The position numbers and the translations under genes were made by a program. From contig JAEZRD010000108.1 of the NCBI GenBank assembly GCA_023440975.1, positions 1 through 64,000 on the forward strand: 64,000 nucleotides of DNA. The letters run 5' to 3'. Under the pieces are notes generated by a model, which was given only the letters and a program-made list of their open reading frames with translations, was not told the DNA's origin and searched no databases. Positions 54,443 to 63,220 of this stretch are shown here, piece after piece. Position 1 is the first letter of the stretch. Each line of letters opens with the position of its first letter. This DNA comes from Methanobacteriota archaeon (lineage in GTDB: Archaea > Methanobacteriota > Methanobacteria > Methanobacteriales > Methanobacteriaceae).

Positions 54443-55120
54443 TTGCCAGAAACTGACTATCTTAAAATTCCTTCAAATAGAATAGGAGTTTTAATAGGAA
54501 CAAACGGTGAAACTAAAGAACAAATTGAGAAAGTAACTCAAACACGCTTAGATATTGATGGAGAAGATGGAACTATAACTATTTATCCAACAGATGATAT
54601 GGAAGATCAATTAGGTGTGTGGAAAACTAATCATATTGTTAAAGCTATTGGTAGAGGTTTTAATCCTCAAGCTGCTCTAAAATTATTAGATGACGATATG
54701 TATTTAGAAATAATTAAGTTACCTTTATTTGTTGGAAAATCTAAAAAAGCTTTAGCAAGATACAAGGGAAGAATCATTGGAAAAGAGGGAAAAACTCGAC
54801 AAATCATTGTTGAAATGGCAGAAGTAGATATGGCAATTTATGGAAAAACAGTTTCAATTATAGGTCCTCTTGAAAATGTTCAAGTGGCTAAAGAAGCTGT
54901 TGAAATGATTCTTAATGGATCTAGACATAAATCTGTTTATGGATTTTTAGAGAATAAGAAACAAGATATGAAAATGAAAGAGTTCAAAGCTATCGTTGGA
55001 ATTGATGATGATGAAATTCAGCTTCGAGATGATTTAGATGACATTGATGATGAAACTGAATATGAACAAGAATTAGAAGATGATTTAGCTAATGATCTTG
55101 ATGAAGATGATGAACTTTAA
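54443..55120 (+). CDS. KH-domain RNA-binding protein (Dim2/Pno1-like)
   Basis: Two KH domains: the first with IPSNRIGVLIGTNGETKEQIEKVTQ and the second with YKGRIIGKEGKTRQIIVEMAEV, each with the GxxG loop. Dim2-like proteins assist 16S rRNA maturation, which fits the neighbouring Rio1. The tail of 45 residues is very acidic (Asp/Glu-rich). The frame opens at GTG 54434, but that is within GAGGTGA; TTG 54443 (MPETDYLKI) 5 bases on is the probable start. Confidence 0.9.
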   Translation: MPETDYLKIPSNRIGVLIGTNGETKEQIEKVTQTRLDIDGEDGTITIYPTDDMEDQLGVWKTNHIVKAIGRGFNPQAALKLLDDDMYLEIIKLPLFVGKSKKALARYKGRIIGKEGKTRQIIVEMAEVDMAIYGKTVSIIGPLENVQVAKEAVEMILNGSRHKSVYGFLENKKQDMKMKEFKAIVGIDDDEIQLRDDLDDIDDETEYEQELEDDLANDLDEDDEL

Positions 55121-55526
55121 TTAAATTTCATCATTAATTTTTCATATTTTTTATTTTTTTATTCATTTTTTATTAAACATATATACTACTACTTTTTTTT
55201 GAATGATTTGTGAATATTCTTTAATGTAAACACTATAGTTGATATTAACTGTATATAATAATTATAGTTAAAATTTGTAATAGGCAATAGTATATGAAAA
55301 CTTTATATACTTTGTTAACTATAGGTATATATAGTGATAAATTTATTAAAGTTTTTCAATATTTTACTTTAAACAATTTTTTTCTAAATAATAAAATTTT
55401 ATTTCTTTCTCAAAGTCTCGCTATTTTTTAGCCAAGGCTATATAAATATTGAAAAATTTTTCACATAATATTCAAATAAAAATTAAAAAAAAAAATAAAA
55501 CTACAAAAAAGTGGAGGTAAATTAAT
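55121..55526. promoter_or_regulatory. Leader and promoter region of top6B-top6A
   Basis: T-rich runs at 55135-55195 likely end the KH-gene transcript. At 55429-55440 the palindrome TAGCCAAGGCTA abuts a good TATA box (CTATATAAATATT, 55438-55450), covering the BRE position. Start of transcription would be near 55470, giving a 5' leader of about 55 bases. The stretch 55225-55335 has several TATA-like and AACTATAG elements in both orientations, whose role is unclear. Confidence 0.6.
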
Positions 55527-57302
55527 TTGTCCCAACAAGCATCAGAACTCTTCGACAACTTCCAAGAATTGACACCGTCAGAGTTCTTCAGAAAAAATAA
55601 ACAAATGTTAGGGTTCAGTGGTAAAATAAGATCATTAACCGTAGTATTCCACGAACTTATAACTAATAGTTTTGATGCCGCTGAAGAAGCAGGTATTCTT
55701 CCTGAAATAAAAATAGACCTTAAAAGATTAGATAAAGAACATTATGTTCTAAGACACTCTGATAATGGTCCAGGAATCCCAGAAAAATTCATCATGAAAG
55801 TATATTGTACCATGTTTGCAGGATCCAAATTCAGAAACATCCAATCCAGAGGACAACAAGGATTAGGATGTAGTGGATGTGTACTTTTATCCCAAATGAC
55901 AACTGGTGAACCAGCACATGTAATCTCAGGATACCAAGAAAATGGTGAACTAAAAGGAATCAAAATGGACTTTAAAATGGATGTTAAAAAGAACAAAGGA
56001 ATGTTACTACATAAAGAAAATTATCCTGTAGAACATACTGGAGTATGCATAGAACTCCAATTTAAAGATGTTTCATACTCTCTAGCAGAACAAGGTGCTT
56101 TTGAATACATAAGAAGAACAATGATTGGAAACCCTCATGCAAAAATTATTTTCCGAGACCCATCAGGACACAAATATATATTCAACAGAGCATCAGACAT
56201 AGTACCTCCATTACCAAAAGAAGTATTACCTCACCCTAAAGGAGTAACAGCGGATGATTTAATCTTCATGGCAAAACACACAGATAAAAGACGATTCAAA
56301 AGTTTATTAACAAGCTCATTATCAAGAATGTCTGCAAAAAGAGTGAAAGAAGTAGAAGAAATAACTGGAATAGATTTAAACAAACGTCCAAAAGACATGA
56401 AATGGGCAGAAGCAGAAGCAATCGTACACACATTTGCTAAAATGAAATTCATGGCACCACCAACAAACGGACTAATACCAATAGGCTCAGATCAAATCGA
56501 AAAAGGAATGAAACAAATCCTCAAACCAGAATTCATCACTTCAATAACAAGAAAACCAGTAACCTATAAAGGTGGTGTAGCATTCATTGTAGAAGCAGGA
56601 ATAGCATACGGTGGAGACTGCGGAAGACTAGTCAACGATCAAAGAAAAGCAGAAATAATGAGATTTGCAAACCGTGTACCATTATCATTCGATCAAGGAT
56701 CATGTGCAATTACAGAAGCACTTAAAAGTATAGATTGGAAACGATATGGAATCAGAGACTTAGATAATGCACCAATAACCTTATTTATAAACATAATATC
56801 AACTCAAGTCCCATACTTATCCACAGGAAAACAAAGTGTCGCTCCAGAACCAGAAATAGTTCATGAAGTAAGACAAGCATCCATGAAATTAGCAAGAAGA
56901 CTCCAAAAACACTTAAGAAAGAAAAGAGCAGCTAAAGAAAAAGCAATGAGATCAAAAATATTTGAAGATTACGTACCAGTAATTCTACAAGAAGCTGCAA
57001 ACCTTGGAGAAGTCGAAGTTCCAGATTATAATGAAGTATTATCTAAAGTAACAAAACGATCACTTGCAGATTTACTAGGTGAAACTGTAGAAGAAGTAGA
57101 AGAAGAGGAAGAAGAAAGTTTACTAGAAGAATTAGATGAATTCGGATATCAAGTTGATGAAGAGCATTCTAATATTACTAATGTCAAAAATAAATCAACT
57201 GTAGAAGAATTAGAAGATGAATTATTAGAAGATAATAATCCGGAACCAAAATCTTCAGAAGAAAGTAAACAATCTACATTAACCAATAATGAAGGGGACT
57301 GA
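55527..57302 (+). CDS. top6B: DNA topoisomerase VI subunit B
   Basis: Type IIB topoisomerase ATPase subunit. GHKL-type motifs are visible: ELITNSFDAAEEAG (N box), LRHSDNGPGIP, and SRGQQGLGCSGC (G-box lid). The transducer domain follows, with the switch Lys in LSTGKQSVAP. The C-terminus is an acidic Glu-rich tail. Length 591 is typical of methanogens. The start is TTG with GGAGGT 10 bases upstream. Six bases separate its stop from the top6A start. Confidence 0.96.
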   Translation: MSQQASELFDNFQELTPSEFFRKNKQMLGFSGKIRSLTVVFHELITNSFDAAEEAGILPEIKIDLKRLDKEHYVLRHSDNGPGIPEKFIMKVYCTMFAGSKFRNIQSRGQQGLGCSGCVLLSQMTTGEPAHVISGYQENGELKGIKMDFKMDVKKNKGMLLHKENYPVEHTGVCIELQFKDVSYSLAEQGAFEYIRRTMIGNPHAKIIFRDPSGHKYIFNRASDIVPPLPKEVLPHPKGVTADDLIFMAKHTDKRRFKSLLTSSLSRMSAKRVKEVEEITGIDLNKRPKDMKWAEAEAIVHTFAKMKFMAPPTNGLIPIGSDQIEKGMKQILKPEFITSITRKPVTYKGGVAFIVEAGIAYGGDCGRLVNDQRKAEIMRFANRVPLSFDQGSCAITEALKSIDWKRYGIRDLDNAPITLFINIISTQVPYLSTGKQSVAPEPEIVHEVRQASMKLARRLQKHLRKKRAAKEKAMRSKIFEDYVPVILQEAANLGEVEVPDYNEVLSKVTKRSLADLLGETVEEVEEEEEESLLEELDEFGYQVDEEHSNITNVKNKSTVEELEDELLEDNNPEPKSSEESKQSTLTNNEGD

Positions 57303-57307
57303 ATAAT

Positions 57308-58414
57308 ATGGCTGAAGAAGAAAAAGCTCAAACAGAAAATAAAAAATTAACCCATAAAGAACAAAGAAAACAATACACCTTCAATAAATTAAAGGAATTA
57401 GGTCAATCAATCGTTAGTGATGTAGAAAAAAACCAAGTACCTTCATTAAAAATCCCATCAAGAGGGACAGGAAACATAGTATATGATGATGCAAAAAAAT
57501 ATTATGTACTTGGAGATAGATATGGTACAAGATCCCTTGGAAATGTTAAACAAATCCGTAAAATGGGACAAATGGTATACACAGCTAACTTTTGTAAAGA
57601 TTTAGTTCAAAGAGAAAAAACCGCAACAATACGGGAAATGTATTATGTTTCTGAAGGTTGGGGAGTAGAATTCAACACCCAACAAGAATCAAATACAGTA
57701 GGGGAAGATTTAGAAGTAGCATTAGGAACTACACGTGAAGACCTTGGATTAATGCCCGAAGAAGATGGAGCATCCGTATATGGGGATTTAACCCTATTAG
57801 ATGATGATGTGGAATTAAATGCTAAAAAATCTGGAAAATCCGGATACACAATCAGTCCAACAATAGACCAAGTAGAATTCTTAGACTGTGGAGTAGAAAG
57901 AGTACTAGCCGTAGAAACCATGGGAATGTTCCACAGATTAGTGCAAGAAAACGCTTACGATAGATTCAACACATTAGTAGTAGGATTAAAAGGACAAGCA
58001 GCACGTGCAACAAGAAGATTCATCAAAAGATTAAACACAGAATTAAACTTACCAGTCTACATTTGTAACGATGGAGATCCATGGGGATTCCATATTGCAC
58101 AAGTAATCATATCTGGAAGTGCAAAATTAGCTCATGTAAACTATGACCTTGCAACACCAAATGCACAATTCATTGGAGTAACAGCAAGTGATATTATTGA
58201 ATATGATCTTCCAACTGATCCATTAAAAGATATAGATGTCTTAAGATTGAAAGAATTATCTAAAGACCCAAGATATCAAACTGAATTCTGGCAAACAGAA
58301 ATCAAAAAAATGCTTAAAATAGGGAAAAAAGCAGAACAGCAATCATTCAGTAAATATGGGTTAGAATATATTGTAGATACATATTTCCCACATAAACTAG
58401 GAATAGAAGAATAA
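57308..58414 (+). CDS. top6A: DNA topoisomerase VI subunit A
   Basis: Spo11-type catalytic subunit. The winged-helix part contains TIREMYYVSEGW, where a Tyr is the DNA-cleaving residue. The Toprim domain has TLVVGLKGQAARATRRFI and CNDGDPWGFHI, the metal-binding Asp residues. At 368 residues it is full length. It forms the A2B2 enzyme with the gene just upstream, which has overlapping regulation. The gap to the next gene (97 bases) holds T-rich runs likely ending the operon. Confidence 0.97.
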   Translation: MAEEEKAQTENKKLTHKEQRKQYTFNKLKELGQSIVSDVEKNQVPSLKIPSRGTGNIVYDDAKKYYVLGDRYGTRSLGNVKQIRKMGQMVYTANFCKDLVQREKTATIREMYYVSEGWGVEFNTQQESNTVGEDLEVALGTTREDLGLMPEEDGASVYGDLTLLDDDVELNAKKSGKSGYTISPTIDQVEFLDCGVERVLAVETMGMFHRLVQENAYDRFNTLVVGLKGQAARATRRFIKRLNTELNLPVYICNDGDPWGFHIAQVIISGSAKLAHVNYDLATPNAQFIGVTASDIIEYDLPTDPLKDIDVLRLKELSKDPRYQTEFWQTEIKKMLKIGKKAEQQSFSKYGLEYIVDTYFPHKLGIEE

Positions 58415-58510
58415 ACAATTATTCTTCTCCCTATAAACTTATTTTTTTTTAAAATTTTTTTTTATTTACTATTTTTTTTATCACTAATTTTAATAGGATG
58501 TTTTAATATA

Positions 58511-59026
58511 ATGCGAAATTTAGAACAATTAAAAAATAAACTTAAAAACATTATTTCTGATTATGAAGGTGTAAATATAGATTATATTTCTACAGACACT
58601 ATTGTAATTGAACCATGGACTAGATTAAAATGTCAATATGGCTGTCCAAATTATAAAAAATCATTAACTTGCACACCATATCCTCCAAAATCAGATGAAA
58701 TGAAAAAAATAGTAGAATGTTATTCAAAAGCAATTTTATTAGAATTCAGTAAAGATTATGAAAAAATAAATAAACTAGTAATTGAAATCGAAAAAGAATG
58801 TGCAAGAGAAGGATTCTACAAAGCATTTGGTTTAGGTGCAGGGTCCTGTAATTTTTGTGATGAATGTAACCTAAAAGAATGTGTAAAACCTGATTTAGCA
58901 CGCCCATCATTATCTGCTGTTGGAGTGGATGTTCATAAAACTATAGCAAATAATGGTTATAATATTTTAGGATATGATGAAAAAGAAGATATATACTTTT
59001 GTTATGGTTTAATTTTACTAGATTAA
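58511..59026 (+). CDS. DUF2284-type metal-binding protein
   Basis: A 171-residue protein with cysteines spaced as LKCQYGCPNYKKSLTCTPY and CNFCDECNLKECVKPDLARPS, which matches the DUF2284 pattern of predicted iron-sulfur or metal binding. DUF2284 proteins are common in methanogens and clostridia, with unknown role. GGATG lies 12 bases before the ATG. It stands between top6A and gap, with about 85 bases to the next gene. Confidence 0.8.
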   Translation: MRNLEQLKNKLKNIISDYEGVNIDYISTDTIVIEPWTRLKCQYGCPNYKKSLTCTPYPPKSDEMKKIVECYSKAILLEFSKDYEKINKLVIEIEKECAREGFYKAFGLGAGSCNFCDECNLKECVKPDLARPSLSAVGVDVHKTIANNGYNILGYDEKEDIYFCYGLILLD

Positions 59027-59110
59027 ATCCAAATTACTTATATGTATTAAATTAGATAATCTATAATATAATTGAATTTTATTATTTAAAAGAATTAGGT
59101 GTAAAATAAA

Positions 59111-60124
59111 ATGAAATCTGTAGCTATTAATGGGATAGGAACTATAGGTAAAAGAGTAGCAGATGCAGTAGCAGCTCAAGATGATATGAAAGTAGTGGGT
59201 GTTAGTAAAACAAGACCTACTTTTGAAGCAAAAGCAGCAGTAGAAAAAGGTTATCCATTATATATTGGTATTCCAGAACGTGAACACTTATTTAAGGAAG
59301 CAGGAATAGAAATAGCCGGTACTGTTGATGATATGATTGAAGAAGCAGATGTTGTTGTTGATTGTACTCCCGGAAACCTTGGAGCAGAAAATTTAAAAAA
59401 ATATAAAAAAGCAGGAGTAAAAGCAATTTATGAAGGTGGAGAAGATCATGAACTAACCGGATTATCATTCAACTCTTTTTCTAATTATGATGATTCATTT
59501 GGAGCAGATTATACTCGTGTAGTATCATGTAACACTACTGGATTAACAAGAACACTATCTACATTAAACCCTTTAGTTGATATTAAGAAAGTAAGAGCAG
59601 TAATGGTACGTCGTGGAGCAGATCCAAATGAAGTTAAAAAAGGACCAATAAATGCAATTGTACCAAACCCTCCTAAAGTACCATCTCACCATGGACCTGA
59701 TGTAAAAACAGTTATGGGAGATATAGATGTTACAACAATGGCTTTACTTGTTCCAACAACATTAATGCACCAACATAATTTAATGGTTGAAATAAATAAT
59801 GATGTAACAACTGATGAAGTTATTGATGCACTTGAAAAACGCTCACGTGTAATGGTAGTTAAAGCAAGTGAAGGATTAGGATCAACTGCAGAATTAATGG
59901 AATATGCTAAAGATTTAGGAAGAAATCGAAATGATTTCTATGAAATTCCAGTATGGGAAGAATCTATAAATGTAGTAGATAATGAACTATTTTATATGCA
60001 AGCAGTTCACCAAGAATCTGATGTTGTACCTGAAAATGTTGATGCTATAAGAGCGTTACTTGAGATGGAAAGTGACAATGAAAAATCTATAGCAAAAACT
60101 AACAAAGCTATGGGAATATTATAA
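59111..60124 (+). CDS. gap: Glyceraldehyde-3-phosphate dehydrogenase, archaeal type II
   Basis: Phosphorylating GAPDH for gluconeogenesis. INGIGTIGKRVADAVAA is the NAD(P)-binding loop, EADVVVDCTPGN follows, and SCNTTGLTRTLSTL contains the catalytic Cys. PSHHGPDVKTVMGD is characteristic of the archaeal class. At 337 residues it is full length. AGGTG lies 10 bases before the ATG. Confidence 0.96.
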   Translation: MKSVAINGIGTIGKRVADAVAAQDDMKVVGVSKTRPTFEAKAAVEKGYPLYIGIPEREHLFKEAGIEIAGTVDDMIEEADVVVDCTPGNLGAENLKKYKKAGVKAIYEGGEDHELTGLSFNSFSNYDDSFGADYTRVVSCNTTGLTRTLSTLNPLVDIKKVRAVMVRRGADPNEVKKGPINAIVPNPPKVPSHHGPDVKTVMGDIDVTTMALLVPTTLMHQHNLMVEINNDVTTDEVIDALEKRSRVMVVKASEGLGSTAELMEYAKDLGRNRNDFYEIPVWEESINVVDNELFYMQAVHQESDVVPENVDAIRALLEMESDNEKSIAKTNKAMGIL

Positions 60125-60180
60125 AAATTCCCAAAAATTTTCTTTTTTTATATTTTTATTATCAATGAAGTGACAATTCT

Positions 60181-61017
60181 ATGAAGGATAAAATAATTTT
60201 TGGACCAGCAGGAAAACCTTTAGATTATAAAGGAAGTGCATATACTTCATCAAAGTATATAGCTGAACATGGATTAAATGCATTTGAATATCAATCTTCA
60301 CATGGAATAAGAATTGGTGAAAAAAGTGCAAAAACACTAAAAAAACAGTCTGAAAAGGAAAATGTTTTAATTTCCATGCACGCTCCTTATTATGTTAATA
60401 TGTGTTCAAAAGAACCTGAAAAAATAGATTCATCTATTGAACGTTTAGTGGATTCAGCAAGAGTAGGAGAATGGATGGGAGCATATCGTATAGTATTTCA
60501 TCCTGGATTTTATCAAAATCAAAAACCAGAAAAAGCTTTAGAAATAGCTAAAACAGCTTATCAAAAATTAATCGAAAGATGTGAAGAAGAATCCATTAAA
60601 AATTATACTTTTGCACCTGAAACAACTGGAAAAAGATCACAATTAGGTAACATAAATGAAATTATAAGTATGTGTCAAAATATAGAACATTTTGAACCTA
60701 CAATAGATTTTGCCCATATACATGCTCGGGGAAGAGGAATTTTAAATAATAAAGAAGATTATAATTGTATTTTCTCTAAATTAGAAGATAATTTAGATAT
60801 AAATAGATTGCATTGTCATTTCACTACAATTGAATACACACATAATGGTGAGAGAAGACATCATAATTTGAACGAAATAGATAATTATGGTCCAAATATT
60901 AAAGATTTACTCATAAATTTATTAGAAAATGATTGGAAAGCTACAATAATTTGTGAAACTCCTCTTAGAGATAAAGACGCAATGAAAATGAAAGAAGTAT
61001 ATGAAACTTTAATTTAA
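60181..61017 (+). CDS. Endonuclease IV-like AP endonuclease (xylose-isomerase-like TIM barrel)
   Basis: The zinc ligands of endonuclease IV are in the expected order: MHAPYYVN, RIVFHPGFY, FAPETTGK, TIDFAHIHARG and LHCHFTTIEY, with ICETPLRD at the end. The enzyme would cut DNA at abasic sites. At 278 residues it fits this family. AGTGA lies 9 bases before the ATG. No operon partner is obvious. Confidence 0.88.
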   Translation: MKDKIIFGPAGKPLDYKGSAYTSSKYIAEHGLNAFEYQSSHGIRIGEKSAKTLKKQSEKENVLISMHAPYYVNMCSKEPEKIDSSIERLVDSARVGEWMGAYRIVFHPGFYQNQKPEKALEIAKTAYQKLIERCEEESIKNYTFAPETTGKRSQLGNINEIISMCQNIEHFEPTIDFAHIHARGRGILNNKEDYNCIFSKLEDNLDINRLHCHFTTIEYTHNGERRHHNLNEIDNYGPNIKDLLINLLENDWKATIICETPLRDKDAMKMKEVYETLI

Positions 61018-61142
61018 AATTTTTTTAATTAATTCTTTTTAAATAGCTCTTAGTATTTTTTTTTATATCTACTATTTTAATAGTATTTTATTTCATGTAA
61101 TACTAATAATATTACCTTGTTTTTTATAGTTTTTAACAATAC

Positions 61143-61155
61143 ATTTATATATAAT
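61143..61155 (+). promoter_or_regulatory. Candidate TATA box for the histone gene
   Basis: ATTTATATATAAT lies about 80 bases before the histone ATG. It would place transcription start near 61180 with a leader of about 55 bases. Other AT-rich stretches nearby are possible. Confidence 0.4.
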
Positions 61156-61234
61156 GATATAAACATTACTTATTATAATAAATTTATTGAAAAATATTTT
61201 TATTATACATAAATTATTGTGGAGATGTTTAATA

Positions 61235-61459
61235 ATGAAAACTAATGAATTACCTCTTGCACCAGTTGCAAGAATTGTTAAAAATGCAGGTGCAGAAAGA
61301 GTAAGTGAAGATGCTAAAGAAGCTTTAGCTGAAAAATTAGAAGAATGTGCAACTGAAGTAGCTAAAGAAGCTGTTGCTTTAGCAAGACATGCAGGTCGTA
61401 AAACTGTAAAAGCTGAAGATATTAAATTAGCAAAAGACGCTCTTTGCTGCAAAGAATAA
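61235..61459 (+). CDS. Archaeal histone (HMf family)
   Basis: A 74-residue histone fold: LPLAPVARIVKNAGAERVSEDAKEAL starts the first helices, and ALARHAGRKTVKAEDIKLAKDAL ends the fold, with the RKTV DNA-contact loop. The frame opens at 61187, but ATG 61235 with GGAGATG 8 bases upstream gives the proper N-terminus. The C-terminus LCCKE adds two cysteines that most HMf-like histones lack. The gene is monocistronic, before two tiny paralogous genes. Confidence 0.95.
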   Translation: MKTNELPLAPVARIVKNAGAERVSEDAKEALAEKLEECATEVAKEAVALARHAGRKTVKAEDIKLAKDALCCKE

Positions 61460-61656
61460 ATTTTTAAATTAATTTAAAGATTTATCTTTTTTTATATTTT
61501 ATTTTTTATTTTTAATTTAAAAAAAATTTTCTTGTTTTAATCCTACTTTTTTTAAAATATTTTTTCATGATACTTTTATAAAAAATAAAACAAATATATA
61601 ACATGATATTATTTAGAACTTCTATTTTAAGTATAAATAATTAAGGTGATTATGAA

Positions 61657-61824
61657 ATGTTTTATAAAACAATTATGCGTATAGATGACATTCACAGACT
61701 TAGAGATATAAGAGATCAATTATTAATTTTACAAGGAAGAGAACCAACTCGTGAAGGAGATAGAGCCCTAAAAGTAGTTGTTCAAAGAATTGATGATATT
61801 CAAGAAAGACTTGATAAAAAATAA
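61657..61824 (+). CDS. 55-residue protein with LQGRxPTREG motif (copy 1)
   Basis: The frame reads from ATG 61657 to TAA 61822-61824, preceded by a good AGGTGAT ribosome site 7 bases upstream. The protein is highly charged and helical: IDDIHRLRDIRDQL, then LILQGREPTREGDRALK, then VVVQRIDDIQERLDKK. The middle motif recurs in the next small gene, so the pair is duplicated. No family is recognised. It could be an adaptor, an RNA-binding microprotein or a regulator. Confidence 0.7.
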   Translation: MFYKTIMRIDDIHRLRDIRDQLLILQGREPTREGDRALKVVVQRIDDIQERLDKK

Positions 61825-61862
61825 ATATTAAAATCTTTTTTTTATTATTGAAGGTAAATATA

Positions 61863-61991
61863 ATGAAAATAAATGCATATACTAGTCTTGAAAAAATTCA
61901 AAATAAACTATTAGTTTTACAAGGTAGAAAACCTACTAGAGAAGGGTCTAAATCTCTTAAAAAAGTTAATAAAGCTATAAAAAATTTTTAA
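61863..61991 (+). CDS. 42-residue protein with LQGRxPTREG motif (copy 2)
   Basis: The frame reads from ATG 61863 to TAA 61989-61991, with AAGGTAAA upstream. The protein MKINAYTSLEKIQNKLLV continues with LQGRKPTREGSKSLK and a basic tail. It is a shorter paralogue of the previous gene, sharing LxxLQGRxPTREGxxxLKxV. It lies 38 bases after copy 1 and 68 bases before the likely start of an AAA ATPase, so the three could be one operon. Confidence 0.65.
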   Translation: MKINAYTSLEKIQNKLLVLQGRKPTREGSKSLKKVNKAIKNF

Positions 61992-62059
61992 GCTTTATTA
62001 ATTAAAAACATTTATTTTCTATTTTTATAAATTTATTATAAAGTTAAGTTGGTGTGCTA

Positions 62060-63184
62060 TTGAAAAATAATAATCAAATTGAAGAAATTAATCCATCAAA
62101 TAATATGATTACAACTTCTAAATTTAGTACTGAGAAAGAAGCAAAAGCAGTTGTTTTAAAAGGAGTAGGTTATCCTTTTAATTTTGCATTAATGGAAGGT
62201 TCAAATTTGGAAATATCTGATAAAGTTCTTTTTGAACAATATGCTAGAGAACAATGGTTAGGAACAATTGTAAAAGAAGGTAATTATCTTTTTGATCAAA
62301 AAATAATTCCAGATTTTGCATTTAAAGTTATAACTGCTTTCCCAAATAATTCGGTTATTGGGAAAAACACAAGTATAATTATAGTTGATAATGAAAAGAC
62401 TAATCATACTTTAAAAGCTATAAAAACAGATTATACTCTTTCTGATGTTGTGGGTCAAGTTAGTGCAAAAAACAAAGCTAAAGTTATAATGAAATATTTA
62501 GCAAATCCTGAAAAATTTGGAGAATGGGCTCCAAGAAACATACTATTTTACGGACTTCCAGGTACTGGGAAAACAATGTTAGCAAAGGCACTATCAAATG
62601 AGCTTAACGTTCCATTGTATTTAATCAAAGCAACATCTTTAATTGGTGACCATGTTGGAGATGGTGCATATAAGATTAGTGAACTATTTGATTTTGCACA
62701 AAAAACATCCCCATCAGTAATATTCATAGATGAAATAGATGCAATAGCACTACATAGAACTTACCAATCACTAAGAGGAGACGTATCTGAAATTGTAAAC
62801 TCATTACTAACCGAAATGGATGGAATAAATCCAAATAAAGGAGTAATAACAATTGGAGCAACAAACAATATAGAAACTTTGGATTATGCAGTACGATCCA
62901 GATTCGAAGAAGAAATCGAATTCAAAATACCAAACGAAGAAGAAAGAAAACAAATAATACAAAACAACCTAAAAACATTCCCACTAAAAATAGAAGTACC
63001 AATAGAAAAACTAGTCAAAATATCTAAAGGAATGAGTGGAAGAGATATAAAACAAAAACTATTAAAAACTAGCCTTCACAATGCCATATCCAACGATAAA
63101 GAAACCGTTACAATGGAAGACATTGAATATGCATTAAACTATAAAAAACAAAAAGCAAACGAAGTCAAAAATATGTTTGCATAA
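62060..63184 (+). CDS. AAA family ATPase, single module
   Basis: A single AAA module with Walker A GLPGTGKT (about residues 165-172), Walker B VIFIDEIDA, sensor 1 IGATNN and the arginine finger region RSRFEEE. It lies in the Cdc48/PAN/Vps4 clade. The 125-residue N-domain is unlike known adaptors: KAVVLKGVGYPFNFALMEGS then WLGTIVKEGNYLF. The frame opens at GTG 62054, but GGTG is the ribosome site; TTG 62060 (MKNNNQ) is the probable start. The 5' half uses T-ending codons and the 3' half C-ending ones. Substrate unknown; may be a protein-unfolding or remodelling ATPase. Confidence 0.85.
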   Translation: MKNNNQIEEINPSNNMITTSKFSTEKEAKAVVLKGVGYPFNFALMEGSNLEISDKVLFEQYAREQWLGTIVKEGNYLFDQKIIPDFAFKVITAFPNNSVIGKNTSIIIVDNEKTNHTLKAIKTDYTLSDVVGQVSAKNKAKVIMKYLANPEKFGEWAPRNILFYGLPGTGKTMLAKALSNELNVPLYLIKATSLIGDHVGDGAYKISELFDFAQKTSPSVIFIDEIDAIALHRTYQSLRGDVSEIVNSLLTEMDGINPNKGVITIGATNNIETLDYAVRSRFEEEIEFKIPNEEERKQIIQNNLKTFPLKIEVPIEKLVKISKGMSGRDIKQKLLKTSLHNAISNDKETVTMEDIEYALNYKKQKANEVKNMFA

Positions 63185-63220
63185 AAAAAAGTATCTAAAA
63201 AAAATCAAGTATACTTTTTT

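Noticed and set aside
61657..61991. The microprotein pair as a toxin-antitoxin module
   Set aside because: The two proteins are paralogues of each other with the same motif, not a toxin plus a dissimilar antitoxin; no toxin fold is seen.
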